Shown here: one piece after another, positions 7,774-15,328 of the stretch
How the letters are laid out: each line of letters starts with the position of its first letter
Position numbering within the stretch: the first letter of the stretch is position 1
Source of the DNA: Halovenus sp037080055
GTDB taxonomy: Archaea > Halobacteriota > Halobacteria > Halobacteriales > Haloarculaceae
DNA: 64,000 bases
Direction: 5' to 3'
NCBI RefSeq assembly: GCF_037080055.1
Contig: NZ_JBAOJI010000004.1
Span: forward strand, 124,001-188,000
Program-made: the position numbers and the translations under genes
The notes under the pieces: generated by a model
Database searches by the model: none
Told to the model about the DNA's origin: nothing
Seen by the model: the letters and a program-made list of their open reading frames with translations, nothing else

Positions 7774-9518
7774 TGGCAGTCTACGCTGACAAGTATCCTG
7801 ACGACGCACTGATCGTTCGAGGAGCATTGACGAGTGCCTTTGTCGCGCTGGCAATCGGTGGATTGATGGGAATTATCCAGACACTCCACCGGACCGGCTA
7901 CTACGACCAACTCATCTCCAACGCCGACTACTACAACGTGTTGACCCTCCACGGGGTCGCAATGGCACTTCTGTTCACCATCTTCTTCCTCGTCGGCTTT
8001 TTCCACTGGGCGGTCACAGACAGCCTTGAACGGAGCTCCGAGAGCACCTGGTTCACCAGATTCTGGTACGGCCTGATGGTGCTGGGTGCAGCGATGGGCG
8101 CTGTCGCGATTATCGGCGGCTTCGAGACGGTCGATATCGGAAACCTCGAAGCAACCGTCCTCTACACGTTCTACGCGCCGCTGGAAGCACACCCACTGTA
8201 CTACTTCGGACTCGTCTTCTTCGTCGTCGGCTCGTGGATTGCCGGCGTGGACTGGTTCCGTTCGTGGTGGGCCTGGAAGAGCGAGAATCCCGACGAGCGG
8301 ACGCCGCTACGAACCTTTATGGTGCTGACGACGATGCTGATGTGGTATCTCGCCAGTGCCGGAGTCGCAATCTCTCTGATCTTCTTCATTATTCCGTGGT
8401 CGCTCGGAGTGGTCGGCGGGGTGAACTCGCTACTGACCCGGACGCTGTTCTGGTTCTTCGGCCACCCCGTCGTCTACTTCTGGCTGATGCCGGTGTACAT
8501 GATGTGGTACGTGATCATGCCGAAACTCGCCGGCGGACGGCTGTTCAGTGACACACTCGCTCGGATCGTCTTCGTCCTATTCCTCATCCTCTCGGTGCCG
8601 ACGGGGATTCACCACCAGTACGTCGACCCCGGAATTGCCGAGGGATTCAAATTCCTCGCGATGACGAACACGATGTTCCTGCTGTTGCCGAGCCTGCTGA
8701 CTGCCTTCACGGTCGTGGCGAGCCTCGAACACGGCGCTCGCCAGCGCGGCGGTGAGGGCTACTTCGGCTGGCTGACCGCACTGCCGTGGAACAAACCTGC
8801 CTTTACCGGCATGGCGCTTGCAGGGTTGATGTTCGCCGCCGCCGGGTTCTCCGGGATGATCAACGCCGGGATGAACATCAACTACCTCATCCACAACACG
8901 CTGTGGGTCGTCGGTCACTTCCACATGACTGTCGGGACGGCAGTCGCGCTGAGTTTCATGGCCGCGACCTACTGGTTCCTGCCGATCATCACCGGCCGAG
9001 AGATCTTCAGCCGGCGACTCGGCATGGCCCAGGTGCTCATGTGGTTCCTCGGAATGGTCCTGATGGGCAACGCGATGCACCGCGCCGGACTCGCCGGCGT
9101 GCCGCGCCGAACCGCCGACCCGACCTACGAGCAGGTCACCTACGAGACGGCCTGGGGTGCGATCGGTGAACTCCGCCTCCAGATCGCACTCGGCGGTGTC
9201 TTGCTGTCGCTGTCGCTGGTGTTGTTCTTCGCTCACCTGGTCCTCTCCGGGACCCGGATCGGCTCGATTGTCGGCACCCGCGAGAAACGGACCGAACCCG
9301 ACGTGATCCCGCCTGCGCTGTCCGGGCCAGAACACGCCCCGAAGGTGCTCTCGAATCTGCGGCTCTGGGCCGGCATCGCCATCGCGCTGGTCGTCCTGAC
9401 GTACGTTCTTCCGCTGGCGGCGATCATCGACGGCGGCGGCTTCTTCGGGACGTACGGGACGCTGCTGTACGACTGGTTCAGCACGGCCGTAGTGACGGTG
9501 GGAGAGGTGATTGGATGA
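7773..9518 (+). CDS. cbaA: Cytochrome c oxidase subunit I, ba3 type
   Basis: Catalytic haem-copper subunit of 581 residues with about 13 membrane helices. Haem and CuB ligands align with Thermus ba3 almost without offset: H60 (low-spin haem), H231 with the cross-linked Y235 in GHPVVYFWL, H280-H281 in GIHHQYVDP, and H382 and H384 in GHFHMTVGTAV. The spacing of the His-Tyr pair marks a B-type oxidase. These enzymes reduce oxygen to water and pump protons with high oxygen affinity. The gene overlaps cbaB by one base and the next small gene by four (ATGA). Confidence 0.97.
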   Translation: MAVYADKYPDDALIVRGALTSAFVALAIGGLMGIIQTLHRTGYYDQLISNADYYNVLTLHGVAMALLFTIFFLVGFFHWAVTDSLERSSESTWFTRFWYGLMVLGAAMGAVAIIGGFETVDIGNLEATVLYTFYAPLEAHPLYYFGLVFFVVGSWIAGVDWFRSWWAWKSENPDERTPLRTFMVLTTMLMWYLASAGVAISLIFFIIPWSLGVVGGVNSLLTRTLFWFFGHPVVYFWLMPVYMMWYVIMPKLAGGRLFSDTLARIVFVLFLILSVPTGIHHQYVDPGIAEGFKFLAMTNTMFLLLPSLLTAFTVVASLEHGARQRGGEGYFGWLTALPWNKPAFTGMALAGLMFAAAGFSGMINAGMNINYLIHNTLWVVGHFHMTVGTAVALSFMAATYWFLPIITGREIFSRRLGMAQVLMWFLGMVLMGNAMHRAGLAGVPRRTADPTYEQVTYETAWGAIGELRLQIALGGVLLSLSLVLFFAHLVLSGTRIGSIVGTREKRTEPDVIPPALSGPEHAPKVLSNLRLWAGIAIALVVLTYVLPLAAIIDGGGFFGTYGTLLYDWFSTAVVTVGEVIG

Positions 9519-9721
9519 AACGGCCGGGACCCACGGGAATCGCCATGATCCTCGCCTTTACGATCGTGGCAGCGATCGAGTTCCGGACGCTGTTGGGCAT
9601 GTTCGGCGTCGATCTCACCATCGAGATGTACTACGCGGTCGCAGCCGGCATCATCGTCGCGGTGCTCGGTGCGCTGATCGCACTGCCAAAAAAAGAGACG
9701 GCAACGACGAGTAACGCCTGA
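9515..9721 (+). CDS. Small two-helix protein of the ba3 oxidase operon
   Basis: A 68-residue protein with two hydrophobic helices (about residues 9-30 and 37-58) and a polar C-terminus. Its ATG overlaps the cbaA stop as ATGA, so it is translationally coupled. Haloarchaeal ba3 operons typically carry such small membrane subunits after subunit I. The exact subunit name (CbaC, CbaD or CbaE in different reports) cannot be settled here. A structural or assembly role in the oxidase is inferred from coupling alone. Confidence 0.8.
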   Translation: MKRPGPTGIAMILAFTIVAAIEFRTLLGMFGVDLTIEMYYAVAAGIIVAVLGALIALPKKETATTSNA

Positions 9722-9724
9722 CAC

Positions 9725-10399
9725 ATGTCGAACACTGCCAGACGCCAGGGAACGATGCGTGCGGTCTCGCTGATGACGAGTCCGGAAGTGGCGCTGGCGC
9801 TGGCAGGATTGGTAGTGAACGTCGCACTGATCATCGCCTATCTCGCTGCGACCGACACCGTCGTTCAGTCGCTCAACGATACGCTCTATCCCGTCGTCTG
9901 GATCACGCTCAGCATCTATCTCGTCGGTTCGCTCCTTCGCCGCGGCCCACGCCTCACCGGATCGTCGCTTGGGGTCGCAGTCGCACTCGGATACGGCCTC
10001 GTGTTAGCAGCGATCGGCACGCCGATCGGGCTCAGTGAGGAAAGCGCCACCGTCATGACGACGTGGGCGACCCCCGGCTGGGGTCCGATCGTAATGTACA
10101 GCGTCGGTCCGATCGGCGGGACAATCCTCCCCTTCGAGATCATCGGCTACGCGGCACTGTCGTACGCGGTCGGTTGTGCGGTGGCAGCAGGCTCCCGCGG
10201 CGCGCTCGCCGGCACGCTGGGACTGTTCACCTGCATCGGCTGTGTCCTCCCGGTGATCGGCGCGGTAGTGGGGGCGTTCGGCGGAACGGCAGCCGCACTC
10301 CAGCCTGCAGCCACGAGCTACGGTCTCGCAACGGGGCTGTTTGCCGTAACTGTCCTGCTGATGCTCGTGGCAATCCCGCTGGAATCGACGATGGAGTAA
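9725..10399 (+). CDS. Polytopic membrane protein at the end of the oxidase operon
   Basis: A 224-residue protein with about six membrane helices. It has no recognised catalytic motif; the most distinctive stretch is FTCIGCVLPVIGAVVGAFGG near residues 164-183, with a Cys-x-x-Cys at a helix boundary. It starts 3 bases after the preceding small subunit and is probably in the same transcript. Because the cluster includes a copper ATPase and a copper protein, the CxxC could be metal-binding, but this is inference. It converges with the halocyanin gene, with 32 bases between. Confidence 0.8.
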   Translation: MSNTARRQGTMRAVSLMTSPEVALALAGLVVNVALIIAYLAATDTVVQSLNDTLYPVVWITLSIYLVGSLLRRGPRLTGSSLGVAVALGYGLVLAAIGTPIGLSEESATVMTTWATPGWGPIVMYSVGPIGGTILPFEIIGYAALSYAVGCAVAAGSRGALAGTLGLFTCIGCVLPVIGAVVGAFGGTAAALQPAATSYGLATGLFAVTVLLMLVAIPLESTME

Positions 10400-10431
10400 C
10401 TGACGGCGAGAACAAACCGCAGTCGAACGGA

Positions 10432-10905
10432 CTATTCTTCGACGATCAGCGCGGCGACGTGGCCGTTGGCGCGGTGTGGATTACAGTAGTAGAGAACGTT
10501 GCCGGCGGTATCGAAGGTCTGCTCGAAGGTGTGGCCTTCACCCTGGACGCCGGTGTCGAAACTCTCGCCGGGGGTCTGTTCGCTCGTACAGGAGTGGCCG
10601 GCCGAGTCCCACTCCCAGGTGACCGTCGTTCCGGTGCTGATGCGGGCGACTGCGGGGGCAAACCGGAAGTTACCGCCCTCGCCGTTGACGATCGTCACTG
10701 CGGATTCGCCCGTGAGGTCTTCGACCGAGTCGGCGTTGTTCGCGCCTTCGTCGTCGAGCCACTGCTGGACCTCGTCGGGGACATCCAGATCAGCAGTGCC
10801 GTTGTCGTCGCCGTCGCCGCCGCCGGAACAACCCGCGAGTCCAACGGATATCGCTGCACCTGTCGCTGCTAAAACATGTCGTCGATTGACTGAATCGTCG
10901 ACCAT
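10432..10905 (-). CDS. Halocyanin-like blue copper lipoprotein, axial Met replaced by His
   Basis: A 157-residue extracytoplasmic cupredoxin. The N-terminus carries a twin-arginine signal (NRRHVLAATG) and a lipobox (GLAGC), so export by Tat and lipid anchoring are expected. An acidic linker precedes the plastocyanin-like domain. Copper ligands visible are H104 (AGHSC), C141 and H144 (YYCNPH). The usual axial Met, in the ...GM... segment after the PH, is here NGH, with H149 in its place. Halocyanins carry electrons to terminal oxidases, and this gene closes the oxidase cluster. The substitution would alter redox potential and is discussed as a finding. Confidence 0.9.
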   Translation of the reverse strand: MVDDSVNRRHVLAATGAAISVGLAGCSGGGDGDDNGTADLDVPDEVQQWLDDEGANNADSVEDLTGESAVTIVNGEGGNFRFAPAVARISTGTTVTWEWDSAGHSCTSEQTPGESFDTGVQGEGHTFEQTFDTAGNVLYYCNPHRANGHVAALIVEE

Positions 10906-10975
10906 TACGGCCGTAGATACTGCGTCAGCGGTGTTGTTTGTTAGTTCGAGCCTCAGTTCTCGTGCAACCGACAGA

Positions 10976-10989
10976 AGATATAAATATCT
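10976..10989. promoter_or_regulatory. AT-rich inverted repeat between divergent genes
   Basis: AGATAT-AA-ATATCT, perfect 6-base arms, in the 147-base gap between halocyanin (leftward) and the aldo/keto reductase (rightward). It lies 64-71 bases from either start, further than a leaderless TATA box would be. It could be a TATA element for a leadered transcript or a regulator site. Confidence 0.3.
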
Positions 10990-11052
10990 CAGTCAGGCAC
11001 AGATGACACTCCGACGCGGTGGATTTTTGCCCGCTCCGCCCACGGTACATCC

Positions 11053-11904
11053 ATGGTCTCTAACGAGAGCGATACATTCGATCTGAACGGCGACCTGACA
11101 GTTCACCGACTCGGCTACGGGGCGATGCGGATCACCGGCGAGGAGATCATCGGTCCGCCCGAGGACGAGAACGCTGCTCACGAACTTCTGCAACACGCTG
11201 TGGATCTGGGCGTCGATTTCATCGACACGGCGGATTCGTACGGCCCCGGTGTCAGCGAGCGACTCATCGGCGAGGCGCTGGATATGGACGATATCGTCGT
11301 TGCGACCAAGGCAGGTTTGCTCCGCGAGCGTGGCGGCGAGTGGCTTCCCCACGGCGACCCCGATTACATCCGCAATCAGGTACTGGTCAGCCGTGACCGC
11401 CTCGGAGTGGATTCGATCGATCTCTACCAGTTCCACCGGCCCGACCCCGACACCCCATTCGAGGACAGCGTCGAAGCCTTCGCCGAGTGCAAAGACGCTG
11501 GACTGGTCGATCACGTCGGCCTCTCGAACGTCACCGTCGAACAACTGGAGACTGCCCGCGACCACGTCGAAATCGCGACCGTCCAGAACCAGTACAACGT
11601 CGGCAACCGCGAGGACGAAGTCGTCCTCGAAGCCTGCGAAGAATACGATATCGGCTTCATGCCGTGGTTCCCGCTGGCGGCCGGCGACCTCGGCGGCCTC
11701 GAAGACGATCTCGAAGCCATCGCGGCGAACCACGACGCAACCCGGTATCAGATCGCGCTGGCGTGGCTACTCGAACACTCAGACGTGACGCTGCCGATTC
11801 CGGGCACCTCCAGCATCGAGCATCTCGAAGAGAACATCGCTGCCTCGGCGATCAGCCTCAGCGACGACGAGTACACGCGACTGACCGACGCGAGCGCCCC
11901 CTAA
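11053..11904 (+). CDS. Aldo/keto reductase
   Basis: NAD(P)H-dependent oxidoreductase with a TIM-barrel fold, 283 residues. The catalytic tetrad is complete: D58 and Y63 (FIDTADSYGPG), K86 (VATKAG) and H128 (YQFHRPD). The C-terminal nucleotide-binding stretch IPGTSSIEHLEEN is also present. The substrate cannot be inferred; haloarchaeal members are usually annotated as general oxidoreductases. Its stop codon overlaps that of the convergent SnoaL-like gene (CTAA at 11901-11904). Confidence 0.92.
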   Translation: MVSNESDTFDLNGDLTVHRLGYGAMRITGEEIIGPPEDENAAHELLQHAVDLGVDFIDTADSYGPGVSERLIGEALDMDDIVVATKAGLLRERGGEWLPHGDPDYIRNQVLVSRDRLGVDSIDLYQFHRPDPDTPFEDSVEAFAECKDAGLVDHVGLSNVTVEQLETARDHVEIATVQNQYNVGNREDEVVLEACEEYDIGFMPWFPLAAGDLGGLEDDLEAIAANHDATRYQIALAWLLEHSDVTLPIPGTSSIEHLEENIAASAISLSDDEYTRLTDASAP

Positions 11905-12314
11905 CTGTCCGGCCCGTCGAGCCACGTCTCCTGCAGATACCGCCACTCCGCCGAGGCTACACTGGCTGCCCCCGCGGGAGCGAAATACGCCGTACTGAGT
12001 CGACCGGTGGTTCCCTCGGGAGTGATTTGCCACTCCTCGTAGCGGACGAGCGCCCGATTCTCACGAGTCTCGACCGGTTCGACGTTTCTGATTTCGATGT
12101 CGAAGTCTCCCGAGTCGTGGCTGTCGGCGTTGTCCTCGATACCAGCAAGCACGTCGTCTCGACTGGAAATCTCCCCGCTCGGGTGGACTAACTCGAATCC
12201 GGACCCGAGTGCCTTCCCAACGCGCTCGAAGTCCTCGCGTGTGCCCGTGTAGTAGCCGACGAAGAAGTCGTGCAACTGGCGAATCTCGCGTTCACACTCA
12301 GTGGCCGAGAGCAT
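11901..12314 (-). CDS. SnoaL/NTF2-like small protein
   Basis: A 137-residue cytoplasmic protein. The pattern of an N-terminal helical region (REIRQLHDFFVGYYTGTREDFERVGKAL), then HPSGEISSRDDVLAGI and alternating beta-strands, matches DUF4440/SnoaL-type NTF2-like folds. Such proteins are often small hydrolases, isomerases or ligand binders; no catalytic residue can be assigned. It follows carS by 33 bases on the same strand and may share its transcript. Confidence 0.75.
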   Translation of the reverse strand: MLSATECEREIRQLHDFFVGYYTGTREDFERVGKALGSGFELVHPSGEISSRDDVLAGIEDNADSHDSGDFDIEIRNVEPVETRENRALVRYEEWQITPEGTTGRLSTAYFAPAGAASVASAEWRYLQETWLDGPDS

Positions 12315-12347
12315 CAGTGGTGGCTGAGAGCTCAGAAGAGAAAACCG

Positions 12348-12893
12348 TTACCACGGCTCGTCTTTGACGCCGATGACGTAGGCGATGCCGTTGGTGAGCA
12401 CGTGCAAAAGCGGTGTCAGCACGAGGATCACGAGCAACACGGGGCTGGTGAAAGCGTCGAGAAACCAGTTCGGAGCGGCGAGCAGGGCGAGCAGGAGTGC
12501 GCCGACGACGAAATCGAGTTGATCGACGCCGGGGAAGGGAGCGCCACGCTCGCGACCGGTCCGACGTTTCAGAAAGGAGGCCCCGATGTCGCCGAGCATC
12601 GCCCCCAGCGGCAGCGCAACGAGCACGAGCAGCGGAAACGTCGGGAGGTCGACGCCGAGTAGATCACCAGCAGAGCCGTTGAGTTGGTTGAGGACGACGG
12701 CGAGCAGCGCACCAGCGGCCGTTCCGACAGCAGTGCCGCGCCAGGTTTTGCCATCACCGAGCATCCGGCGGCCGCCGAGCGTTCGGCCGCCGTCGATCGG
12801 TCGACCGCCGCCGGCGAGCACTGCCGCGTTGTTCGGAATGTACGCGGGCAGCATCAGCCAGACGGCCGTCACAACCGCGACATACACGTTCAT
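12348..12893 (-). CDS. carS: CDP-archaeol synthase
   Basis: Membrane CTP:2,3-di-O-geranylgeranylglyceryl phosphate cytidylyltransferase, the step that activates the archaeal lipid precursor before polar head-group attachment. The 181-residue protein has about five helices and the family pattern IPNNAAVLAGGGRPIDGG with GDGKTWRGTAVG, where Lys/Asp residues of the cytidylyltransferase are expected, plus LGAMLGDIGASFLKRR. The frame opens 51 codons further upstream, but MNVYVAVVTAVWLMLPAYIPN (ATG 12893) is the natural family start. Confidence 0.92.
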   Translation of the reverse strand: MNVYVAVVTAVWLMLPAYIPNNAAVLAGGGRPIDGGRTLGGRRMLGDGKTWRGTAVGTAAGALLAVVLNQLNGSAGDLLGVDLPTFPLLVLVALPLGAMLGDIGASFLKRRTGRERGAPFPGVDQLDFVVGALLLALLAAPNWFLDAFTSPVLLVILVLTPLLHVLTNGIAYVIGVKDEPW

Positions 12894-12978
12894 ATCCGAG
12901 TGCACACAGGGGGCGTGTTTAGAAGTCACGTTTCGGGAAGCAAAAAGCAAGAACTCATTACCCAGCCGCGTTGATAAG

Positions 12979-13764
12979 ATGGTAATGGCCTCGTGGAAGC
13001 GCGATTTTGCGAGCGGACTTATCATCCTCGTCCCTCTGCTGGTCACGGTCGTCGTCCTTGCTTGGATCTACAACCGCCTCACACAGGTCCCCATCCCCGT
13101 CGACAGTGAACCGACGCGAGCACTGCTCTCGATCGTCATTTTCGTCTTGCTCGTGTTCTCGGTGGGCTATCTGATGCGGACAGCGGTGGGGTCCGTCCTC
13201 GAACGAGCACTGGACGACGTGATGAATCAGTTGCCGGGACTTCGTGTCATCTACAACGCCTCGAAGATGGCCGTCGAAACCGCTCTCTCGGGAACCAGCG
13301 ATCTGCAGGCCCCTGTTCGACTCGAAGTCTGGGACGGACTGCGAATGACCGCGTTCAAGACCGGAAAAACCACCACGGATGGACGGGAGATCCTCTTTTT
13401 GCCGACAGCCCCCAACATCACCACAGGGTTCGTCATCGAAGTCGAAAAAGATCGCTACGAGGAAATCGACGATTCGGTCGAGCACGCCCTCACCCGACTG
13501 TTGAGTGCCGGGTTTGGCGAACAGGACGACAACCGCGGTGAACGATCGATCAGGGAAATCCTCGACGTCGGCGGCGAATCACCCGCGGAACGGGCCGCCG
13601 ACGAGGCATCCGTCGACAGCATCGACGAAGCCACGGAGGCCCCTGCTACCGGCAGTGGCTCCGCCGACACTGACCTGAGCACGGAGCGAACGGACAGGGT
13701 CGGCGATTCTGGACCCCCAGGGACCGGCGACACGACGAACACTGGCCCCGACTCTGACACCTGA
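12979..13764 (+). CDS. DUF502 family membrane protein with acidic tail
   Basis: A 261-residue protein. Two membrane helices at about residues 12-32 and 46-68 are followed by the DUF502 core: LPGLRVIYNASKMAVETAL and FLPTAPNITTGFVIEVEKD. A disordered acidic Ser/Thr-rich tail of roughly 85 residues follows. DUF502 proteins have no established biochemical role. The start is ATG 12979; ATG 12985 (MASWKRDF) is equally plausible. It is divergent from carS with an 85-base gap. Confidence 0.85.
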   Translation: MVMASWKRDFASGLIILVPLLVTVVVLAWIYNRLTQVPIPVDSEPTRALLSIVIFVLLVFSVGYLMRTAVGSVLERALDDVMNQLPGLRVIYNASKMAVETALSGTSDLQAPVRLEVWDGLRMTAFKTGKTTTDGREILFLPTAPNITTGFVIEVEKDRYEEIDDSVEHALTRLLSAGFGEQDDNRGERSIREILDVGGESPAERAADEASVDSIDEATEAPATGSGSADTDLSTERTDRVGDSGPPGTGDTTNTGPDSDT

Positions 13765-13843
13765 ATTGCGACGGTATTAAACGGCATACGCACCTGTCTG
13801 TTGATATTCAGCGGCGGAACAAACTCTTTCTCAGTTTTGAGAC

Positions 13844-13868
13844 GTGTAACGGATGCGTTATACTTAAG
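13844..13868 (+). promoter_or_regulatory. Promoter of rbkR with overlapping inverted repeat (candidate RbkR operator)
   Basis: TTATACTTAAG (13858-13868) is a TATA-like element about 29 bases before ATG 13893. An imperfect inverted repeat GTGTAACG-gatg-CGTTATAC (13844-13863; one mismatch in eight) overlaps its 5' half. RbkR is known in archaea to regulate riboflavin genes, so an autoregulatory operator here is plausible. Confidence 0.5.
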
Positions 13869-13892
13869 GGTCGAGACTTCTCAGCATAGAAT

Positions 13893-14591
13893 ATGGCAGA
13901 GACACAGCAGGCGCTCGGCAGCGACGAGGTCACGACGCTGAAGGAGTTGGCGCTGGCCGGTGCGCTGGACGGCGAGGAGAAACTCTCCTGTTCTGCGCTG
14001 GCCGATAGGCTGGATGCCTCGAACCAGACGGCATCGCGGCGTCTCCAGCAGTTGGAAGACGGTGAGTACGTCACCCGCGAAATCGTCGGTGACGGGCAGT
14101 GGATCGAGATCACGGCCGCGGGCGAGCAGCGCCTGCAGGCCGAGTACGCCAGCTATCAGCAGATTTTCGAGGGCGAACAGACGGTCGATCTGCGCGGGAC
14201 CGTCACCAGCGGCATGGGCGAAGGCCGACATTACATCACGCTCTCGGGATATATGGAGCAGTTCCGGGAGAAACTGGGCTACGAGCCGTTTGCGGGTACG
14301 CTGAACGTCGATCTCACCGGCGACAGCATCCGCTCGCGCGCTCGACTCGATGCCTTCGAGCCGATCACCATCGACGGCTGGGAGTCCGACGAGCGGACCT
14401 ACGGCCCCGCCTACTGCTATCCGGCGACGATTTCCGTCGACGGCACCGAATACGAGCAGGCCCACGTCATCTCGCCGGAGCGAACCCACCACGACGACGA
14501 CCACCTGGAGATCATCGCACCCGACGAACTGCGCGAGACACTCAGCCTCTCGGATGGAACGGAGGTGACGGTCTCTGTCGCACAGCAGTGA
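13893..14591 (+). CDS. rbkR: Bifunctional transcriptional regulator / CTP-dependent riboflavin kinase
   Basis: A 232-residue fusion. Residues 1-95 form a winged HTH (ALADRLDASNQTASRRLQQL). Residues 100-232 are the archaeal riboflavin kinase, with SGMGEGRHYITLSGY, LGYEPFAGTLNVDL and the C-terminal HDDDHLEIIAP segment. The kinase makes FMN from riboflavin and CTP; the HTH half represses riboflavin genes in other archaea. ribB begins inside its last codons, so the two form one riboflavin operon. A candidate operator overlaps its own promoter. Confidence 0.95.
   Translation: MAETQQALGSDEVTTLKELALAGALDGEEKLSCSALADRLDASNQTASRRLQQLEDGEYVTREIVGDGQWIEITAAGEQRLQAEYASYQQIFEGEQTVDLRGTVTSGMGEGRHYITLSGYMEQFREKLGYEPFAGTLNVDLTGDSIRSRARLDAFEPITIDGWESDERTYGPAYCYPATISVDGTEYEQAHVISPERTHHDDDHLEIIAPDELRETLSLSDGTEVTVSVAQQ
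14561..14568 (+). promoter_or_regulatory. Shine-Dalgarno GGAGGTGA pointing to a CTG start for ribB
   Basis: GGAGGTGA inside the end of rbkR, six bases before CTG 14575. The same octamer and spacing precede the GTG start of the nitrate reductase gene. No ATG, GTG or TTG exists in the ribB frame near it. Confidence 0.65.
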
Positions 14592-15255
14592 CGCCACGGC
14601 GGTCACGAACGGCGTCGAAGCCGCCATCGAGGCTTTCCAGCGCGGCGACCCAGTCTGCATTCACGACGCCGCCGACCGCGAAGGCGAAACCGATCTTATC
14701 TATCCAGCGAGCGCAGTCACACCCGAAGCAGTCGCGCGCCTGCGCAACGATGCCGGCGGGCTGATCTGCGTCGCGCTGAGTAACGCCGTCGCAGCGGAGT
14801 TCGATCTTCCCTTCCTCCAGACGGAGATTGACCACGACAGCGCGGCCGATCACGACTTAGACTACGACGACCGCTCGTCCTTTTCACTGCCCGTGAACCA
14901 CCGCGACACCCGCACGGGCATCACCGACGAGGATCGCTCGCTGACGATCCGCGAATTGGGTCGAGCGGCCGAGACGCCCGGACAGGTCGACTTTGCGAGT
15001 GAGTTCCGCTCGCCGGGCCACGTCCACATCCTGCGGGGCGCGCCGAACCTGCTCGCGGACCGGCAGGGTCACACCGAACTCGGCCTGGAACTGGCCGAAC
15101 TCGCCGGGATCGCGCCCGCGGTGGTGGTCTGTGAGATGCTCGACGACCACACGAACGAGGCGATGACGCCTGCCGACGCCGCCGCCTACGCCGACTCCCA
15201 CGGAATTCCGTACATCGAGGGGTCGGCGCTGGTCGAACGGACGAACTCGCCCTGA
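14575..15255 (+). CDS. ribB: 3,4-dihydroxy-2-butanone 4-phosphate synthase, probable CTG start
   Basis: Converts ribulose 5-phosphate to the four-carbon precursor of riboflavin. Family motifs are HDAADREGETDL near residues 30-41 (acidic metal/substrate site), LPFLQTEID, SFSLPVNHRDTRTGITDEDRS, FRSPGHVHILRG and the C-terminal GHTELGLELAELAGIAPAVVVCE. The frame is closed by a stop at 14566-14568 and has no ATG, GTG or TTG before GTG 14893, which would remove half the protein including the active-site loop. CTG 14575 sits six bases after a perfect GGAGGTGA and gives 226 residues, the normal length, so I place the start there. It overlaps rbkR by 17 bases. Confidence 0.9.
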   Translation: MSHSSDATAVTNGVEAAIEAFQRGDPVCIHDAADREGETDLIYPASAVTPEAVARLRNDAGGLICVALSNAVAAEFDLPFLQTEIDHDSAADHDLDYDDRSSFSLPVNHRDTRTGITDEDRSLTIRELGRAAETPGQVDFASEFRSPGHVHILRGAPNLLADRQGHTELGLELAELAGIAPAVVVCEMLDDHTNEAMTPADAAAYADSHGIPYIEGSALVERTNSP

Positions 15256-15298
15256 CAATTCCTTTTCCGAGTCGTTCGTCTCCTGCGAATCGTGAAGC

Positions 15299-15305
15299 TA
15301 CTTAA
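15299..15305 (+). promoter_or_regulatory. TATA-like element for ilvE
   Basis: TACTTAA centred 27 bases before ATG 15329. This spacing supports the leaderless start MSFDEMDV rather than the in-frame ATG at 15308, which would lie upstream of the transcription start. Confidence 0.5.
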
Positions 15306-15328
15306 CGATGGGGACAGAGTATGCGGAT

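Noticed and set aside
14554..14568. ATG 14554 as the ribB start
   Set aside because: In the ribB frame but followed by TGA after three codons.
15308..15328. ATG 15308 as the ilvE start
   Set aside because: It would lie only a few bases from the TATA-like element at 15299-15305; ATG 15329 has leaderless spacing and the family N-terminus.
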